Below, one piece after another: positions 47,496 to 56,146 of a DNA stretch of 64,000 bases (positions are counted from its first letter, which is position 1; every line of letters starts with the position of its first letter). The DNA is taken from assembly GCF_946480305.1 (NCBI RefSeq), contig NZ_CAMLJQ010000016.1:27804-91803 (forward strand). Reading direction: 5' to 3'. The stretch is from an uncultured Caldimonas sp. GTDB taxonomy: Bacteria > Pseudomonadota > Gammaproteobacteria > Burkholderiales > Burkholderiaceae. The position numbers and the translations under genes were made by a program. The notes below the pieces were generated by a model. The model was not told where the DNA came from. It worked only from the letters and a program-made list of their open reading frames with translations, and searched no databases.

Positions 47496-47609
47496 CAGAA
47501 GGGGCCGGGCCGGTTGCGGCCCGCCGGCCGCGCCATATCGCACGCCGGCGGCGACTGTTCAGTGGCCGTTCAGCCTGGCGGGCGGCCTGCTTGCGATACT
47601 GCGGCCCGC

Positions 47610-48569
47610 ATGCAAGCGATCTTCAACGTCACCCTGCCCTTCTTCGCGCTGGTGCTGTGCGGCTACCTTGCCGCGCGCGCCCGGGTGCTGCCGGAAGCGG
47701 CCATCCCGGGGCTCAACGCCTATGTGCTGTTCTTCGCGCTGCCGTGCATGCTGTTCCGCTTCGGCGCGGGCACACCCATCGCCGAACTGCTGAACCCGGT
47801 GTGGCTGGCGTTGTACGTCGGCTGCGCGATGCTGGTGGTGTTCACCACGGTGGCCCATTCGCTCGCTTCGGGTATCGGCCTGAAGGACTCTGCCTTCGGC
47901 GCGCTGGTCGCCGCCTTCCCGAACACCGGCTTCATGGGCGTGCCGCTGCTGGTGGCGCTGATGGGCGACCGCGCGGCGGGGCCGGTCATCATGACGGTGC
48001 TGTCCGACCTGTTCTTCACCAGCTCGCTGTGCCTGGCGCTCGCGCAGACGCATGACGCCGGCGACCTGCGCCAGGCCATCCAGAAGGCGTTGCGGGGCGC
48101 GATGAGCAATCCGCTGCCGTGGGCCATCGCGCTCGGTGCGGTGTTCTCGGTAACGCAACTTTCGCTGCCCGGGCCGGTGGACCAGATCGTCAAGATGCTG
48201 GCCGCCTCGGCAACGCCGGTGGCGCTGTTCACGATCGGCGCGGTGCTGTGGCGCTCGAACCAGGCCGCGCACTCGCGCACGCCGGCGCGCGACATCGTGC
48301 CGGTGGTCGTCATCAAGCTGCTCGTGCACCCGGCCCTGGTGCTGGCGATGGGGCTGCTGTTCATCGAACTGGGCGTGCCGCTCGACAACTTCTCGCTGAC
48401 GGTGCTGGTGCTCGCCGCCGCGCTGCCTTCGGCGAGCAATGTGTCGCTGCTGGCCGAGCGCTACGACGCCGACAACGGCCGCATCGCGCGCATCATCCTG
48501 TGGTCGACGACGCTCGCCTTCCTGACGTTCTCGTTCGCGGTGGGGCTGTTCGGCGGCAGGTCGGCGTGA
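47610..48569 (+). CDS. AEC family transporter
   Basis: A 319-residue membrane protein of the auxin-efflux-carrier family, which in bacteria exports or takes up carboxylates such as malonate or malate. About ten hydrophobic segments are visible. The ATG at 47610 begins MQAIFNVTLPFFALVLCGYL; further in are AFPNTGFMGVPLL, the family half-site with the Asn-Thr-Gly break, and a second break region LVLAAALPSASNVSLLAERY. Its stop is 9 bases from the end of a convergent substrate-binding-protein gene. Substrate unknown. Confidence 0.85.
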   Translation: MQAIFNVTLPFFALVLCGYLAARARVLPEAAIPGLNAYVLFFALPCMLFRFGAGTPIAELLNPVWLALYVGCAMLVVFTTVAHSLASGIGLKDSAFGALVAAFPNTGFMGVPLLVALMGDRAAGPVIMTVLSDLFFTSSLCLALAQTHDAGDLRQAIQKALRGAMSNPLPWAIALGAVFSVTQLSLPGPVDQIVKMLAASATPVALFTIGAVLWRSNQAAHSRTPARDIVPVVVIKLLVHPALVLAMGLLFIELGVPLDNFSLTVLVLAAALPSASNVSLLAERYDADNGRIARIILWSTTLAFLTFSFAVGLFGGRSA

Positions 48570-48578
48570 ACTCGCCGC

Positions 48579-49487
48579 TCAATACGGCACCTGGTCGGTC
48601 GGGTACTTCCAGAAGTCCTTCAGCAGGTAGTTCATCGGCAGGTTGAGCGACTCGTTCTTGGGCGGGATCGGCTGCACGAACCAGCGCTCGTAGATCGCGC
48701 GCGCCTCGCCGCTGTAGATCAGCCGCCGCATCTCGCCGTCGATCAACTTCTTGAACTCGGTGTCGCCCTTGGGCAGCATGATCGCGAGCGGGTCGATGGT
48801 CAGGAACTTGCCCACCACCTGCAGCGCTTCGGGTTGGCGGCTCTTGGCACGCTGGCCGTAGAGCAGCACGTCGTCCATCACGAAACCATCGGCCTGTTTG
48901 CGCTCGACCATCGCGGTGGCCGCGTCGAGATCGGGCGCCTCGATCACGGTGATGCGCAGCAGGCGCTCGGCATTGGCGCGCACGATGGCCTTCATCGGCG
49001 CAGTGCCTGCGATCGACACGATGCGCTTGCCTTCGAAGTCTTCCAGCTTGTCGATGCGGCTGTCCGCGCGCACCAGATAGCGGGCGCCGGTGATGTAGTG
49101 CGGCACCGTGAAGCTCACCTGCTCGCGCCGCTCGGCAGTGTTGGTGGTCGAGCCGCATTCGAGGTCGGCCTGGCCCTGCGCGACGGTCTGTATCCGGTTC
49201 GCAGGCGTGATCGTCACGTAGCGCCGCGCAAGGGCCGGCAGCCCGAGCTGCTTGCGCACCGCCTCCGCGAGGTGGGCGCACAGGTCGAGCGCGTAGCCCA
49301 TCGGCTGACCATCCGGCCCGACGTACGAGAACGGTACCGACGACTCGCGGTGCGCGAGCACGATGGTGCCGGCCTGCCGTATGCGGTCGAGCACGGCACC
49401 GGCATGGGCAGTGCCGCATGCCATCGCGGTCGCCCCCAGCAACATCCAGGCGCGGCGATGCCGGCGCACCCATGCAAGTGCGTTCAT
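48579..49487 (-). CDS. Amino-acid ABC transporter substrate-binding protein (Glu/Asp type)
   Basis: A 302-residue periplasmic binding protein of the SBP_bac_3 family, closest in pattern to the glutamate/aspartate binder GltI. The signal peptide reads MNALAWVRRHRRAWMLLG then TAHAGA. Ligand-binding signatures are GTIVLAHRESSVPFSYVG, VEC-like ADLECGSTTNTAERRE, and MDDVLLYGQRAKS. The start at 49487 follows AAAGGCA. It is the last gene of the minus-strand set LysR-SBP-racemase-SBP and about 40 percent similar by eye to the SBP at 50288. There is no permease or ATPase gene here. Confidence 0.88.
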   Translation of the reverse strand: MNALAWVRRHRRAWMLLGATAMACGTAHAGAVLDRIRQAGTIVLAHRESSVPFSYVGPDGQPMGYALDLCAHLAEAVRKQLGLPALARRYVTITPANRIQTVAQGQADLECGSTTNTAERREQVSFTVPHYITGARYLVRADSRIDKLEDFEGKRIVSIAGTAPMKAIVRANAERLLRITVIEAPDLDAATAMVERKQADGFVMDDVLLYGQRAKSRQPEALQVVGKFLTIDPLAIMLPKGDTEFKKLIDGEMRRLIYSGEARAIYERWFVQPIPPKNESLNLPMNYLLKDFWKYPTDQVPY

Positions 49488-49512
49488 TGCAGTGCCTTTC
49501 GTGCAGGAAGGA

Positions 49513-50265
49513 TCAGTGCGCGATGGCTTGCCGTGCGTGCTGCAAGGCCCAGCGCACGGTGGCCTCGGCGAGCAGTTGCGTGGCGTCGAGCACCGGCACC
49601 GCGGCCTGCTGCAGCACGATGGGTATCTCGGTGCAGGCCAGCACCACGGCTTCGGCGCCCTCATCGACGAGTTGCCGGGCCGCTTCGCGCAGCAGCCACT
49701 CGCCCCGGCCGAGGTGCCCGGCCTTCACGGCGTCGATGCCCGCATCCACCACGTCGTGCTGCTGCACCGGCCCGGGCAGCACCCACTCGATCTCGCGGAT
49801 GCGGTCCGTGCGCTGCTGCGCGCGCCTGGCATACAGGCCGGCGGCCACGGTGGCGCGCGTCCCGAGCAGGCCCACGCGGCGCAGCGCGGCCTGCTGCGAC
49901 AGCACGTCGAGCACCGGGTCGACGATATGCAGCACCGGGATCTGAATCGCTTGCCGCAACTCGTCGTACCAGAAATGCGCGGTGTTGCACGGCATCACGA
50001 TCAGCTGGGCGCCGGCCGCTTGCAGGCTGCGCGCCACCGAGACGAGCGCCGGCGCCGGGGAATCGGCGCCGTCGAGGATGCTCGCCGCACGGTCCGGGAT
50101 CTGCGGGATCGAGTGGATCAGCAGCGGCACGTGGTCCTGGTCGCGCCGGGCCGGCGTGGCGGCGACCAGCTTGCGGTGGAAGTCCGCCGTGGCTGCCGGC
50201 CCCATGCCGCCCAGCACGCCGACCAGCGGCAGGGAGCCGTCACCGATGCGTTGGAGAGTGATCAC
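49513..50265 (-). CDS. Aspartate/glutamate racemase family protein
   Basis: A 250-residue enzyme of the cofactor-independent Asp/Glu/hydantoin racemase superfamily. Both catalytic cysteines are present, in VMPCNTAHFWYDEL and VVLACTEIPIVLQQ, and the N-terminal GVLGGMGPAATADFHRKL is the substrate-binding loop. It should interconvert D- and L-aspartate or glutamate. The start is GTG at 50265. Spacing to the upstream SBP gene is 22 bases and to the downstream SBP gene 25 bases, so the binders and the racemase are one operon and should handle the same acidic amino acid. Confidence 0.88.
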   Translation of the reverse strand: MITLQRIGDGSLPLVGVLGGMGPAATADFHRKLVAATPARRDQDHVPLLIHSIPQIPDRAASILDGADSPAPALVSVARSLQAAGAQLIVMPCNTAHFWYDELRQAIQIPVLHIVDPVLDVLSQQAALRRVGLLGTRATVAAGLYARRAQQRTDRIREIEWVLPGPVQQHDVVDAGIDAVKAGHLGRGEWLLREAARQLVDEGAEAVVLACTEIPIVLQQAAVPVLDATQLLAEATVRWALQHARQAIAH

Positions 50266-50287
50266 GTCAGGCTCCGCAATCGACCCA

Positions 50288-51172
50288 TCACATGGCAGGG
50301 CGGTCGGTCGGCGCGCTCAGGTGCTTGCGCAGCTCCGCGCTGATCGGCACGTTCAGGTTCACGCCCTTGGGCGGGATCGGCGACTGGAACCACTTCTTGT
50401 ACAGCGTCTCGAACTCGCCCGACTTGATGACGCTGCGCAGCGTGTCGTCGACCAGCTTCTTGAAGGCGGGGTCATCCTTGCGCAACATGATCGCGTAGGG
50501 CTCCACCTGGATCGCATCGCCGGCCACGTCCCAGTCCTGCGGGTTGCGTGCATTGGCCATCAGGCCGTAGAGCAGGATGTCGTCCATGCCGAAGGCGGCC
50601 GCGCGGCCCGACTCCACGTAGAGCATCGCGTCGGCATGGTCCTTCGCGGCGACGAGCTGCGCGTCGAGCTTCTGGTCGAACAGGTACTTGCGCAGCAGCG
50701 CGATGTTGGTGGTGCCGGTGGTCGACACCAGCGTCTTGCCCTTCAGGTCGTCGATGCTCTTGATGCCGGACGTCTTGCGCACCAGCAGCCGGGTGCCGGT
50801 GTAGAAGTGGTTGATGCCGAACTCGACCTGCTCGCGACGGTTGGTGTTGTTGGTCGTGGAGCCGCACTCGATGTCCACGGTGCCGTTCTGGATCAACGGG
50901 ATGCGGTTCTGGGACGTGACGGGCTGGTACTCGACCTTGAGGTCCGGGCGCTTCGTCTGTGCCTTGGTGGCCTCGACGATACGTGCGCAAAGATCCATCG
51001 CGAAGCCGACAGGCTGGTTGCCGTTGAGGTAGCTGAACGGTACCGAGCTTTCGCGGTAGCCGACCTTGATGACGCCGGATTGAGCGACACGCTCCAAGGT
51101 GCCCGACTGGGCAGAGACAGCTGTGCATGCCGCCACGGCGGCCAGGGCGATGAAGGAAGAACGCAGACCCAT
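50288..51172 (-). CDS. Amino-acid ABC transporter substrate-binding protein, second copy
   Basis: A 294-residue periplasmic binding protein of the same family as the one at 48579. The start at 51172 has a good ribosome binding site (GAGGGG) and gives signal MGLRSSFIALAAVAA then AVSAQ. Signatures are VIKVGYRESSVPFSYLNG, GTVDIECGSTTNNTNRRE, and MDDILLYGLMANARN, matching the copy at 48579 motif by motif, so the two are paralogues probably binding Glu or Asp. It is 110 bases downstream of the LysR gene and 22 bases before the racemase gene. Confidence 0.88.
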   Translation of the reverse strand: MGLRSSFIALAAVAACTAVSAQSGTLERVAQSGVIKVGYRESSVPFSYLNGNQPVGFAMDLCARIVEATKAQTKRPDLKVEYQPVTSQNRIPLIQNGTVDIECGSTTNNTNRREQVEFGINHFYTGTRLLVRKTSGIKSIDDLKGKTLVSTTGTTNIALLRKYLFDQKLDAQLVAAKDHADAMLYVESGRAAAFGMDDILLYGLMANARNPQDWDVAGDAIQVEPYAIMLRKDDPAFKKLVDDTLRSVIKSGEFETLYKKWFQSPIPPKGVNLNVPISAELRKHLSAPTDRPAM

Positions 51173-51282
51173 GATGAACCCCTCAGGAAGAAACAGCGGA
51201 TGAGAGGCAATGTAGGGACAAGCGCGGTGCCACGCCAATACGAAAGCTGGGCCAGCCTATAAGGCAGGCTTATGGTTGGCGC

Positions 51283-52173
51283 CTAGCGTGTCTCGACAAT
51301 GGCTTGCGCCACTTGGCGGATGCACTCGATGAGGTAGCGCGATGCGCTCAGCTCCGCACCAGCCTGGGGCCACAGGGCGTTCAGTTGCACGGGTACCGCG
51401 GGCTCCACGCGCAAGACGGCCAACGAGTCCGAGCGACGGCCCGCCACCGTGAACTCGTCCACGAGTGCAGGGCCGAAACCATGCTCGGCGAGCGAGAGCG
51501 CCGTCTGGTAGGTCTGTACCGTGATGCCGCCGACGAACTCGATGCCGAGGCGGTGAACCATGTCGTTGATCACGAAGCCGATCGGGTCTTGCGGGTGGAT
51601 GCGGATCAGCGGTTTGCCGGACAACGCCGACAGCTCGATGGTCTTGCGCCCCTTTGGTGCATCGGGCGACAGGCAAACGAGGTGGCCGGTCGCTACCAGC
51701 GTCTCCTCCACGGAAGGATGCGGATGGGTGCCGTACACCACACCGACGTCGCCTTCGCGCAACGCGATCGCCAGCGCGATGTCGCGCGAGTGCAGCGTGC
51801 GGATGTTCAGCGCCACCGCCGGGTACTTCTTGCGGAAGCGCTTCAGCGCGAGCGGCAGCAGGTGCGACGACAGCGACGGCGGGATCAGGATGCGCAACTC
51901 ATGCTCGGCGGGGTCGCGCAGGTTGGCCGCCAGCGTGCGCACCGATTGCAGCTGGCCGAAGAGCTTGTCGACCTCGGCATACAGCGCCAGCGCCTCCTGG
52001 GTCGGCACAAGGCGGTTGCGCACCCGCTTGAACAGCAGATAGCCCAGTTGCAGCTCGGCGTGCTGCAGGGTCTGGGTGATGGCGGGCTGCGACACGTTCA
52101 GCAGCCGCGCGGCGCCGCTCAGCGTGCCGGCCACCATGATCGCGTGCAAGACCTCGATGTGCTTCAGCCGCAT
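51283..52173 (-). CDS. LysR-type transcriptional regulator
   Basis: A 296-residue LysR-family regulator. The HTH lies in the first 60 residues: LKHIEVLHAIMVAGTLSGAA and RLLNVSQPAITQTLQHAE (parts of the family winged HTH). The effector-binding domain from about residue 95 has ELRILIPPSLSSHLLPLAL and GKPLIRIHPQDPIGFV. It lies upstream of the two binding proteins and racemase on the same strand and so may control them, and it is divergent from the catalase region, whose promoter may share its upstream DNA. Confidence 0.88.
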   Translation of the reverse strand: MRLKHIEVLHAIMVAGTLSGAARLLNVSQPAITQTLQHAELQLGYLLFKRVRNRLVPTQEALALYAEVDKLFGQLQSVRTLAANLRDPAEHELRILIPPSLSSHLLPLALKRFRKKYPAVALNIRTLHSRDIALAIALREGDVGVVYGTHPHPSVEETLVATGHLVCLSPDAPKGRKTIELSALSGKPLIRIHPQDPIGFVINDMVHRLGIEFVGGITVQTYQTALSLAEHGFGPALVDEFTVAGRRSDSLAVLRVEPAVPVQLNALWPQAGAELSASRYLIECIRQVAQAIVETR

Positions 52174-52241
52174 CGCTCTCCCTCGTCGTGGAACGTGGCG
52201 ATTGCACCACCGCGCCGCGGCGGCAGGGTCATTTGCAATTT

Positions 52242-52303
52242 CTATCGATCAACCAGAAAAGATCAACTTCCTATTCCGGGCGGGGGTTTCTAAGCTATCG
52301 ATC
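52242..52303. promoter_or_regulatory. Direct repeats in the lysR-katA divergent region
   Basis: The 9-mer CTATCGATC occurs at 52242-52250 and 52295-52303, both followed by a CAAC sequence after 0 or 2 extra bases. The region is AT-richer than its neighbours. A regulator of the catalase or of lysR may bind here, but the spacing (53 bases) does not match the standard OxyR pattern. Confidence 0.4.
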
Positions 52304-52349
52304 GTCAACATCAATTGAGTGCCGCAAGGCAATAGCCAAGGAGCCTGCC

Positions 52350-52400
52350 ATGCCCGACCTGCTGCTCGAACTGCTCGCCGCACTGGCGGAAGCCCGCTGA
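52350..52400 (+). CDS. Very short ORF upstream of katA
   Basis: A 16-residue ORF, MPDLLLELLAALAEAR, starting 6 bases after a strong AAGGAG ribosome binding site. It is Leu/Ala-rich and amphipathic. It precedes the catalase gene by 48 bases, so it may be a leader peptide coupled to katA translation or a real microprotein. The ribosome binding site is the main evidence; no family is recognised. Confidence 0.4.
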   Translation: MPDLLLELLAALAEAR

Positions 52401-52448
52401 ACGCCCCAAGCCCTGCCCTCAAGCCGATTCCCACAAGGAGAGCCATCC

Positions 52449-53918
52449 ATGACGACCCGCACCACCCTCACGACCGCTTCGGGCATCCCCGTCGCCGACA
52501 ACCAGAACTCGCTCACTGCCGGCCCGCGCGGCCCCGTGCTGCTGCAGGACTTCCACCTGATCGAGAAGCTGCAGCACTTCAACCGCGAGCGCGTGCCGGA
52601 GCGTGTGGTGCACGCCAAGGGTTCCGCCGCCTACGGCACCTTCACGGTGACGAACGACATCACGAAGTACACGCGCGCCAAGGTGTTCGAGGCCGTGGGC
52701 AAGCAGACCCCGGTGTTCCTGCGCTTCTCCACGGTCGGCGGCGAGAAGGGCTCGGCCGACACCGAACGTGACCCGCGCGGCTTCGCCGTCAAGTTCTATA
52801 CCGAAGAGGGCAACTGGGACCTGGCCGGCAACAACACGCCGGTGTTCTTCATCAAGGACCCGAGCAAGTTCCCCGACTTCATCCACACCCAGAAGCGCGA
52901 CCCGCAGACCAACCTCAAGTCGCCGACGATGATGTGGGACTTCTGGAGCCACTCACCCGAGGCGCTGCACCAGATCACGACGCTGTTCTCCGACCGCGGC
53001 ACGCCGGACGGCTACCGCTTCATGCACGGCTTCGGCAGCCACACCTTCAGCTTCATCAACGCGGCGGGCGAGCGCTACTGGGTCAAGTTCCACTTCCGCT
53101 CGATGCAGGGCATCAAGAACCTCAGCGTGGCCGACGCGGTGCGCCTGGCAGGTGAAGACCCCGACTACGCGCAGCGCGACCTGTTCAATGCGATCGAGAA
53201 CGGTGACTTTCCGAAGTGGCGCTTGTGCGTGCAGGTGATGCCCGAGCTGGAAGCCGAGACCTGGTCGAAGAAGACCGGCTGGAACCCGTTCGACCTGACC
53301 AAGGTGTGGCCGTACAAGGACTACCCGCTGATCGAAGTGGGCGTGCTGGAGCTGAACCGCAACCCGGAGAACTACTTCGCCGAAGTCGAGCAGGCCGCGT
53401 TCTCGCCGGCCAACGTGGTGCCCGGCATCGGCTTCTCGCCGGACAAGATGCTGCAGGGGCGCATCTTCGCGTACCACGATGCGCACCTGTACCGCGTGGG
53501 CACCAACTACCAGCAGGTGCCGGTCAACAAGCCGCAGTGCCCGTACCACACCTACCAGCGTGACGGCGCGATGCGCTTCGACGGCAACGGTGGCCGCGCA
53601 CCGAACTACGAGCCCAACAGCCATGCCTCCGCACCGAAGCAGGCGCCGGCCTACAAGGAGCCGCCGCTTGCGATCAGCGGCGACGCGGACCGCTACGACC
53701 ACACGGTCGACGGCGACCCGTACACGCAGGCCGGCAACCTGTTCCGCCTGTTGAAGGCCGACGAGCAGGACCGTCTGACGAGCAACATCGCCGGCGCGAT
53801 GCGCGGGGTGCCGCTGGACATCATCCAGCGCCAGCTGGTGCATTTTGCGAAGGCCGATCCGCGCTACGGCGACGGCATTGCCCGCAAGCTGGGCGTGACC
53901 GTGCCGAACGCGCAGTAA
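52449..53918 (+). CDS. katA: Monofunctional haem catalase (small-subunit, KatA type)
   Basis: Catalase that splits hydrogen peroxide into water and oxygen in the cytoplasm. The 489 residues fit the small-subunit (clade 3) class. The start at 52449 follows AAGGAG. Active-site His is in [14 protein letters not shown] (about residue 55), Asn in [12 protein letters not shown] nearby, and the proximal Tyr in [15 protein letters not shown] (about 340). Other family motifs are [19 protein letters not shown] and [18 protein letters not shown]-binding residues of the class are probably retained. It is flanked by two very small ORFs and ended by a strong terminator at 54110, so these three form a single unit. 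It may be regulated by OxyR, but no clear site was found. Confidence 0.96.
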   Translation: MTTRTTLTTASGIPVADNQNSLTAGPRGPVLLQDFHLIEKLQHFNRERVPERVVHAKGSAAYGTFTVTNDITKYTRAKVFEAVGKQTPVFLRFSTVGGEKGSADTERDPRGFAVKFYTEEGNWDLAGNNTPVFFIKDPSKFPDFIHTQKRDPQTNLKSPTMMWDFWSHSPEALHQITTLFSDRGTPDGYRFMHGFGSHTFSFINAAGERYWVKFHFRSMQGIKNLSVADAVRLAGEDPDYAQRDLFNAIENGDFPKWRLCVQVMPELEAETWSKKTGWNPFDLTKVWPYKDYPLIEVGVLELNRNPENYFAEVEQAAFSPANVVPGIGFSPDKMLQGRIFAYHDAHLYRVGTNYQQVPVNKPQCPYHTYQRDGAMRFDGNGGRAPNYEPNSHASAPKQAPAYKEPPLAISGDADRYDHTVDGDPYTQAGNLFRLLKADEQDRLTSNIAGAMRGVPLDIIQRQLVHFAKADPRYGDGIARKLGVTVPNAQ

Positions 53919-53972
53919 GCACCGGTGCGGCCACGAGGCCGCGCCCCTCGACCGAACACAAGGAGTACCGAC

Positions 53973-54092
53973 ATGAGCCGCATCAAAGCCGCAACTGCCG
54001 AAGACTGGCGCCAGACAGCCGGGATGGCGATCTTCGCCACCGGATGGACCGCGCTGATGTACGAGATCTCGCGCTGGGTCTCCTCGGTCTGA
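53973..54092 (+). CDS. Small membrane-like protein downstream of katA
   Basis: A 39-residue ORF with excellent AAGGAG ribosome binding site 7-8 bases before ATG. The N-terminal half is polar (MSRIKAATAEDWRQTA); residues 18-37 (MAIFATGWTALMYEISRWVS) could form one membrane-associated amphipathic helix with three Trp. It follows katA by 54 bases and precedes the terminator, so it lies in the same transcript. Too short to assign; a catalase-linked microprotein is possible. Confidence 0.6.
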   Translation: MSRIKAATAEDWRQTAGMAIFATGWTALMYEISRWVSSV

Positions 54093-54109
54093 GCCCACTT
54101 GTCGTCTTG

Positions 54110-54139
54110 GGGCCCGAGCCCGCCTCGGGCCCTTTTTTT
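54110..54139 (+). terminator. Rho-independent terminator after katA and the small ORF
   Basis: GGGCCCGAG (54110-54118) pairs perfectly with CTCGGGCCC (54124-54132) around a 5-base loop, followed by seven T. This is a strong terminator and ends the katA transcript before the leu leader. Confidence 0.93.
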
Positions 54140-54197
54140 CACGACCGGTGCCGGCCGCCATGCCCGGCCGTCCCGCCCGGACTTTCGCGTGGACCGA

Positions 54198-54227
54198 TTG
54201 ACAATGCCCGCCCTGTTCGCCAACACT
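54198..54227 (+). promoter_or_regulatory. Putative leuA leader promoter
   Basis: TTGACA at 54198-54203 is a perfect -35 hexamer. A weak -10 (AACACT at 54222-54227, 18-base spacing) follows. Transcription would start at or next to the leader ATG at 54234, implying a leaderless mRNA; no ribosome binding site precedes that ATG. The -35 is convincing, the -10 is not. Confidence 0.5.
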
Positions 54228-54233
54228 GCAGCC

Positions 54234-54335
54234 ATGACTTTCGCCAAGGCCCTGCTACTACTCACCCTAGCCACTTCATTGCTGGCGGGTCTGGGTCGTC
54301 TCGGGTCTTGGAAGCCGCGCCTCACGCGCCGCTGA
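54234..54335 (+). CDS. Leucine-rich leader peptide controlling leuA
   Basis: A 33-residue ORF with ten Leu codons, including the rare CTA three times and the run CTG CTA CTA CTC at codons 7-10. It lies 93 bases before leuA and is followed by a hairpin. This is the classical arrangement for transcription attenuation: with scarce charged leucine tRNA the ribosome stalls in the Leu run. The six bases GCTGGC at 54281-54286 (codons 16-18) can pair with the 5' arm of the terminator (GCCAGC, 54368-54373), giving an antiterminator that a stalled ribosome leaves free. The mechanism is inferred from the sequence. Confidence 0.75.
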   Translation: MTFAKALLLLTLATSLLAGLGRLGSWKPRLTRR

Positions 54336-54363
54336 TCTCTCCCCCCGAATACCACCTTCGATC

Positions 54364-54389
54364 AAGGGCCAGCCACCGAGCTGGCCCTT
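54364..54389 (+). terminator. leuA attenuator hairpin
   Basis: AAGGGCCAGC (54364-54373) and GCTGGCCCTT (54380-54389) form a perfect 10-pair stem with a 6-base loop, CACCGA. The following sequence GTCGTTTCT is only moderately U-rich. Located between the Leu leader peptide and leuA, it fits the role of an attenuator terminator. Confidence 0.78.
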
Positions 54390-54428
54390 GTCGTTTCTGC
54401 GCCTTCAACTTCCACCGAGCACCGCACC

Positions 54429-56135
54429 ATGTTGAGCCAACCGTCCACGAAGTACCGCGCCTTCCCTCCCGTTGCCTTGGCCGACCGCACCTGGCCGAAC
54501 CGAACGATCACGCAGCCGCCGATCTGGATGAGCACCGACCTGCGCGACGGCAACCAGGCGCTGTTCGAACCGATGGACGGCAGCGCCAAGCTGCGCATGT
54601 TCGAGATGCTGTGCCGCATCGGCTTCAAGCAGATCGAGGTGGCGTTTCCATCGGCCTCGCAGACGGACTTCGACTTCGTGCGCAAGCTGATCGAGGAAGG
54701 CCGCATCCCCGCCGACGTGACGATCGAGGTGCTGACGCAGGCGCGCGAAGACCTGATCCGCCGCACCTTCGAATCGCTGCGCGGCGCGCCGCGCGCGATC
54801 GTGCACCTCTACAACGCGACGGCGCCGGCCTTTCGCCGCATCGTCTTCGACATGAGCCGCGATGAAGTGCGCGCGCTGGCCGTGCGCAGCGCCGCGTTGA
54901 TCCGCGACCTTGCCGCGCAACAGCCCGAGACGCAGTGGACCTTCCAGTACAGCCCGGAAGTGTTCAGCGGCACCGAACTCGAATTCGCCCGCGAGGTGGT
55001 GGATGCGGTGATGGACGTGTGGCAACCGACGCCTGAGCACAAGGCGATCGTCAACCTGCCCGCCACGGTGGAGATGAGCACGCCCAACGTCTACGCCGAC
55101 CAGATCGAATGGATGCACCGGCACCTGAAGCACCGCGACAGCCTGTGGCTCAGCGTGCACCCGCACAACGACCGCGGCACGGCGGTGGCTGCCGCCGAGC
55201 TGGCGGTGATGGCCGGTGCCGACCGCGTCGAAGGCTGCTTGTTCGGCAACGGCGAACGCACCGGCAACGTCGACCTCGTCACGCTGGCGCTCAACCTCTA
55301 CAGCCAGGGCGTGCACCCGGGGCTCGACTATTCCCAGATCAACGAGGTGGCGCGCACGGTCGAAGACTGCACGCAGCTGCCCGTGCACCCGCGCCACCCC
55401 TACGTCGGCGACCTCGTGTTCACCGCCTTCTCCGGCTCCCACCAGGACGCCATCAAGAAGGGCATGGCCGCACAACGGCCTGATGCGGTGTGGGAGGTGC
55501 CCTATCTGCCCATCGACCCGGCCGACGTGGGGCGCACCTATGACTCGATCGTGCGGGTCAACAGCCAGTCGGGCAAAGGCGGCATCGCCTACCTGCTCGA
55601 GTCGGGCTACGGGCTGGTGATGCCGCGCCGGCTGCAGGTGGAGTTCAGCGCCGCGGTGCAGCGCGTGGCGGATGCGAGCGGCAGCGAGTTGAATGCGCCG
55701 GCCCTGTGGCAGCTGTTCAGCGACGAGTACCTGGCACCGCGCGAGCCGCTGCGCTACGTCTCTCATGAAAGCCACGAGCACGGCGGCCGCGTCGAGATGC
55801 AGTTGACGGTGGACGTGAACGGCCGCCGCATGCAGTTGCACGGCAGCGGCAACGGCCCGCTCGACGCGGCCGTGCATGCGCTCGGCTTGCCGGTGCGCAT
55901 CGACGGCTACGAGGAGCGCGCGCTGCAGGGCGGCTCGGATGCGCAGGCCGCGGCCTTCGTGGAGCTGGCATGGCCCGGTGCCGCGGGCAGTGCGTTCGGC
56001 GTCGGCGTGCACACGAGCATCCTGAGCGCGTCGATCCTCGCGGTGGTCAGCGGCATCAACCGCTGGCATGCCCGCGAGCCGCAGGCGGTGCAGGCAGCGT
56101 TCGAGCGGTGGGCCCGGCGGCCCGCCGCGGCATGA
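54429..56135 (+). CDS. leuA: 2-isopropylmalate synthase
   Basis: First committed enzyme of leucine biosynthesis: it condenses acetyl-CoA with 2-oxoisovalerate. The 568 residues correspond to the long (type 2) form, also found in actinobacteria, with a C-terminal regulatory domain. Catalytic TIM-barrel motifs are [17 protein letters not shown] (the metal-binding Asp and Arg), [17 protein letters not shown] (metal-binding His pair), and [17 protein letters not shown]. The C-terminal leucine-sensing part ends near [18 protein letters not shown]. The start at 54429 has only a weak ribosome binding site. Its own leucine-rich leader and attenuator lie upstream; leuCDB genes are not nearby. The next gene overlaps in region but starts after the stop. 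Confidence 0.96.
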   Translation: MLSQPSTKYRAFPPVALADRTWPNRTITQPPIWMSTDLRDGNQALFEPMDGSAKLRMFEMLCRIGFKQIEVAFPSASQTDFDFVRKLIEEGRIPADVTIEVLTQAREDLIRRTFESLRGAPRAIVHLYNATAPAFRRIVFDMSRDEVRALAVRSAALIRDLAAQQPETQWTFQYSPEVFSGTELEFAREVVDAVMDVWQPTPEHKAIVNLPATVEMSTPNVYADQIEWMHRHLKHRDSLWLSVHPHNDRGTAVAAAELAVMAGADRVEGCLFGNGERTGNVDLVTLALNLYSQGVHPGLDYSQINEVARTVEDCTQLPVHPRHPYVGDLVFTAFSGSHQDAIKKGMAAQRPDAVWEVPYLPIDPADVGRTYDSIVRVNSQSGKGGIAYLLESGYGLVMPRRLQVEFSAAVQRVADASGSELNAPALWQLFSDEYLAPREPLRYVSHESHEHGGRVEMQLTVDVNGRRMQLHGSGNGPLDAAVHALGLPVRIDGYEERALQGGSDAQAAAFVELAWPGAAGSAFGVGVHTSILSASILAVVSGINRWHAREPQAVQAAFERWARRPAAA

Positions 56136-56146
56136 GGAGCCCGGCG

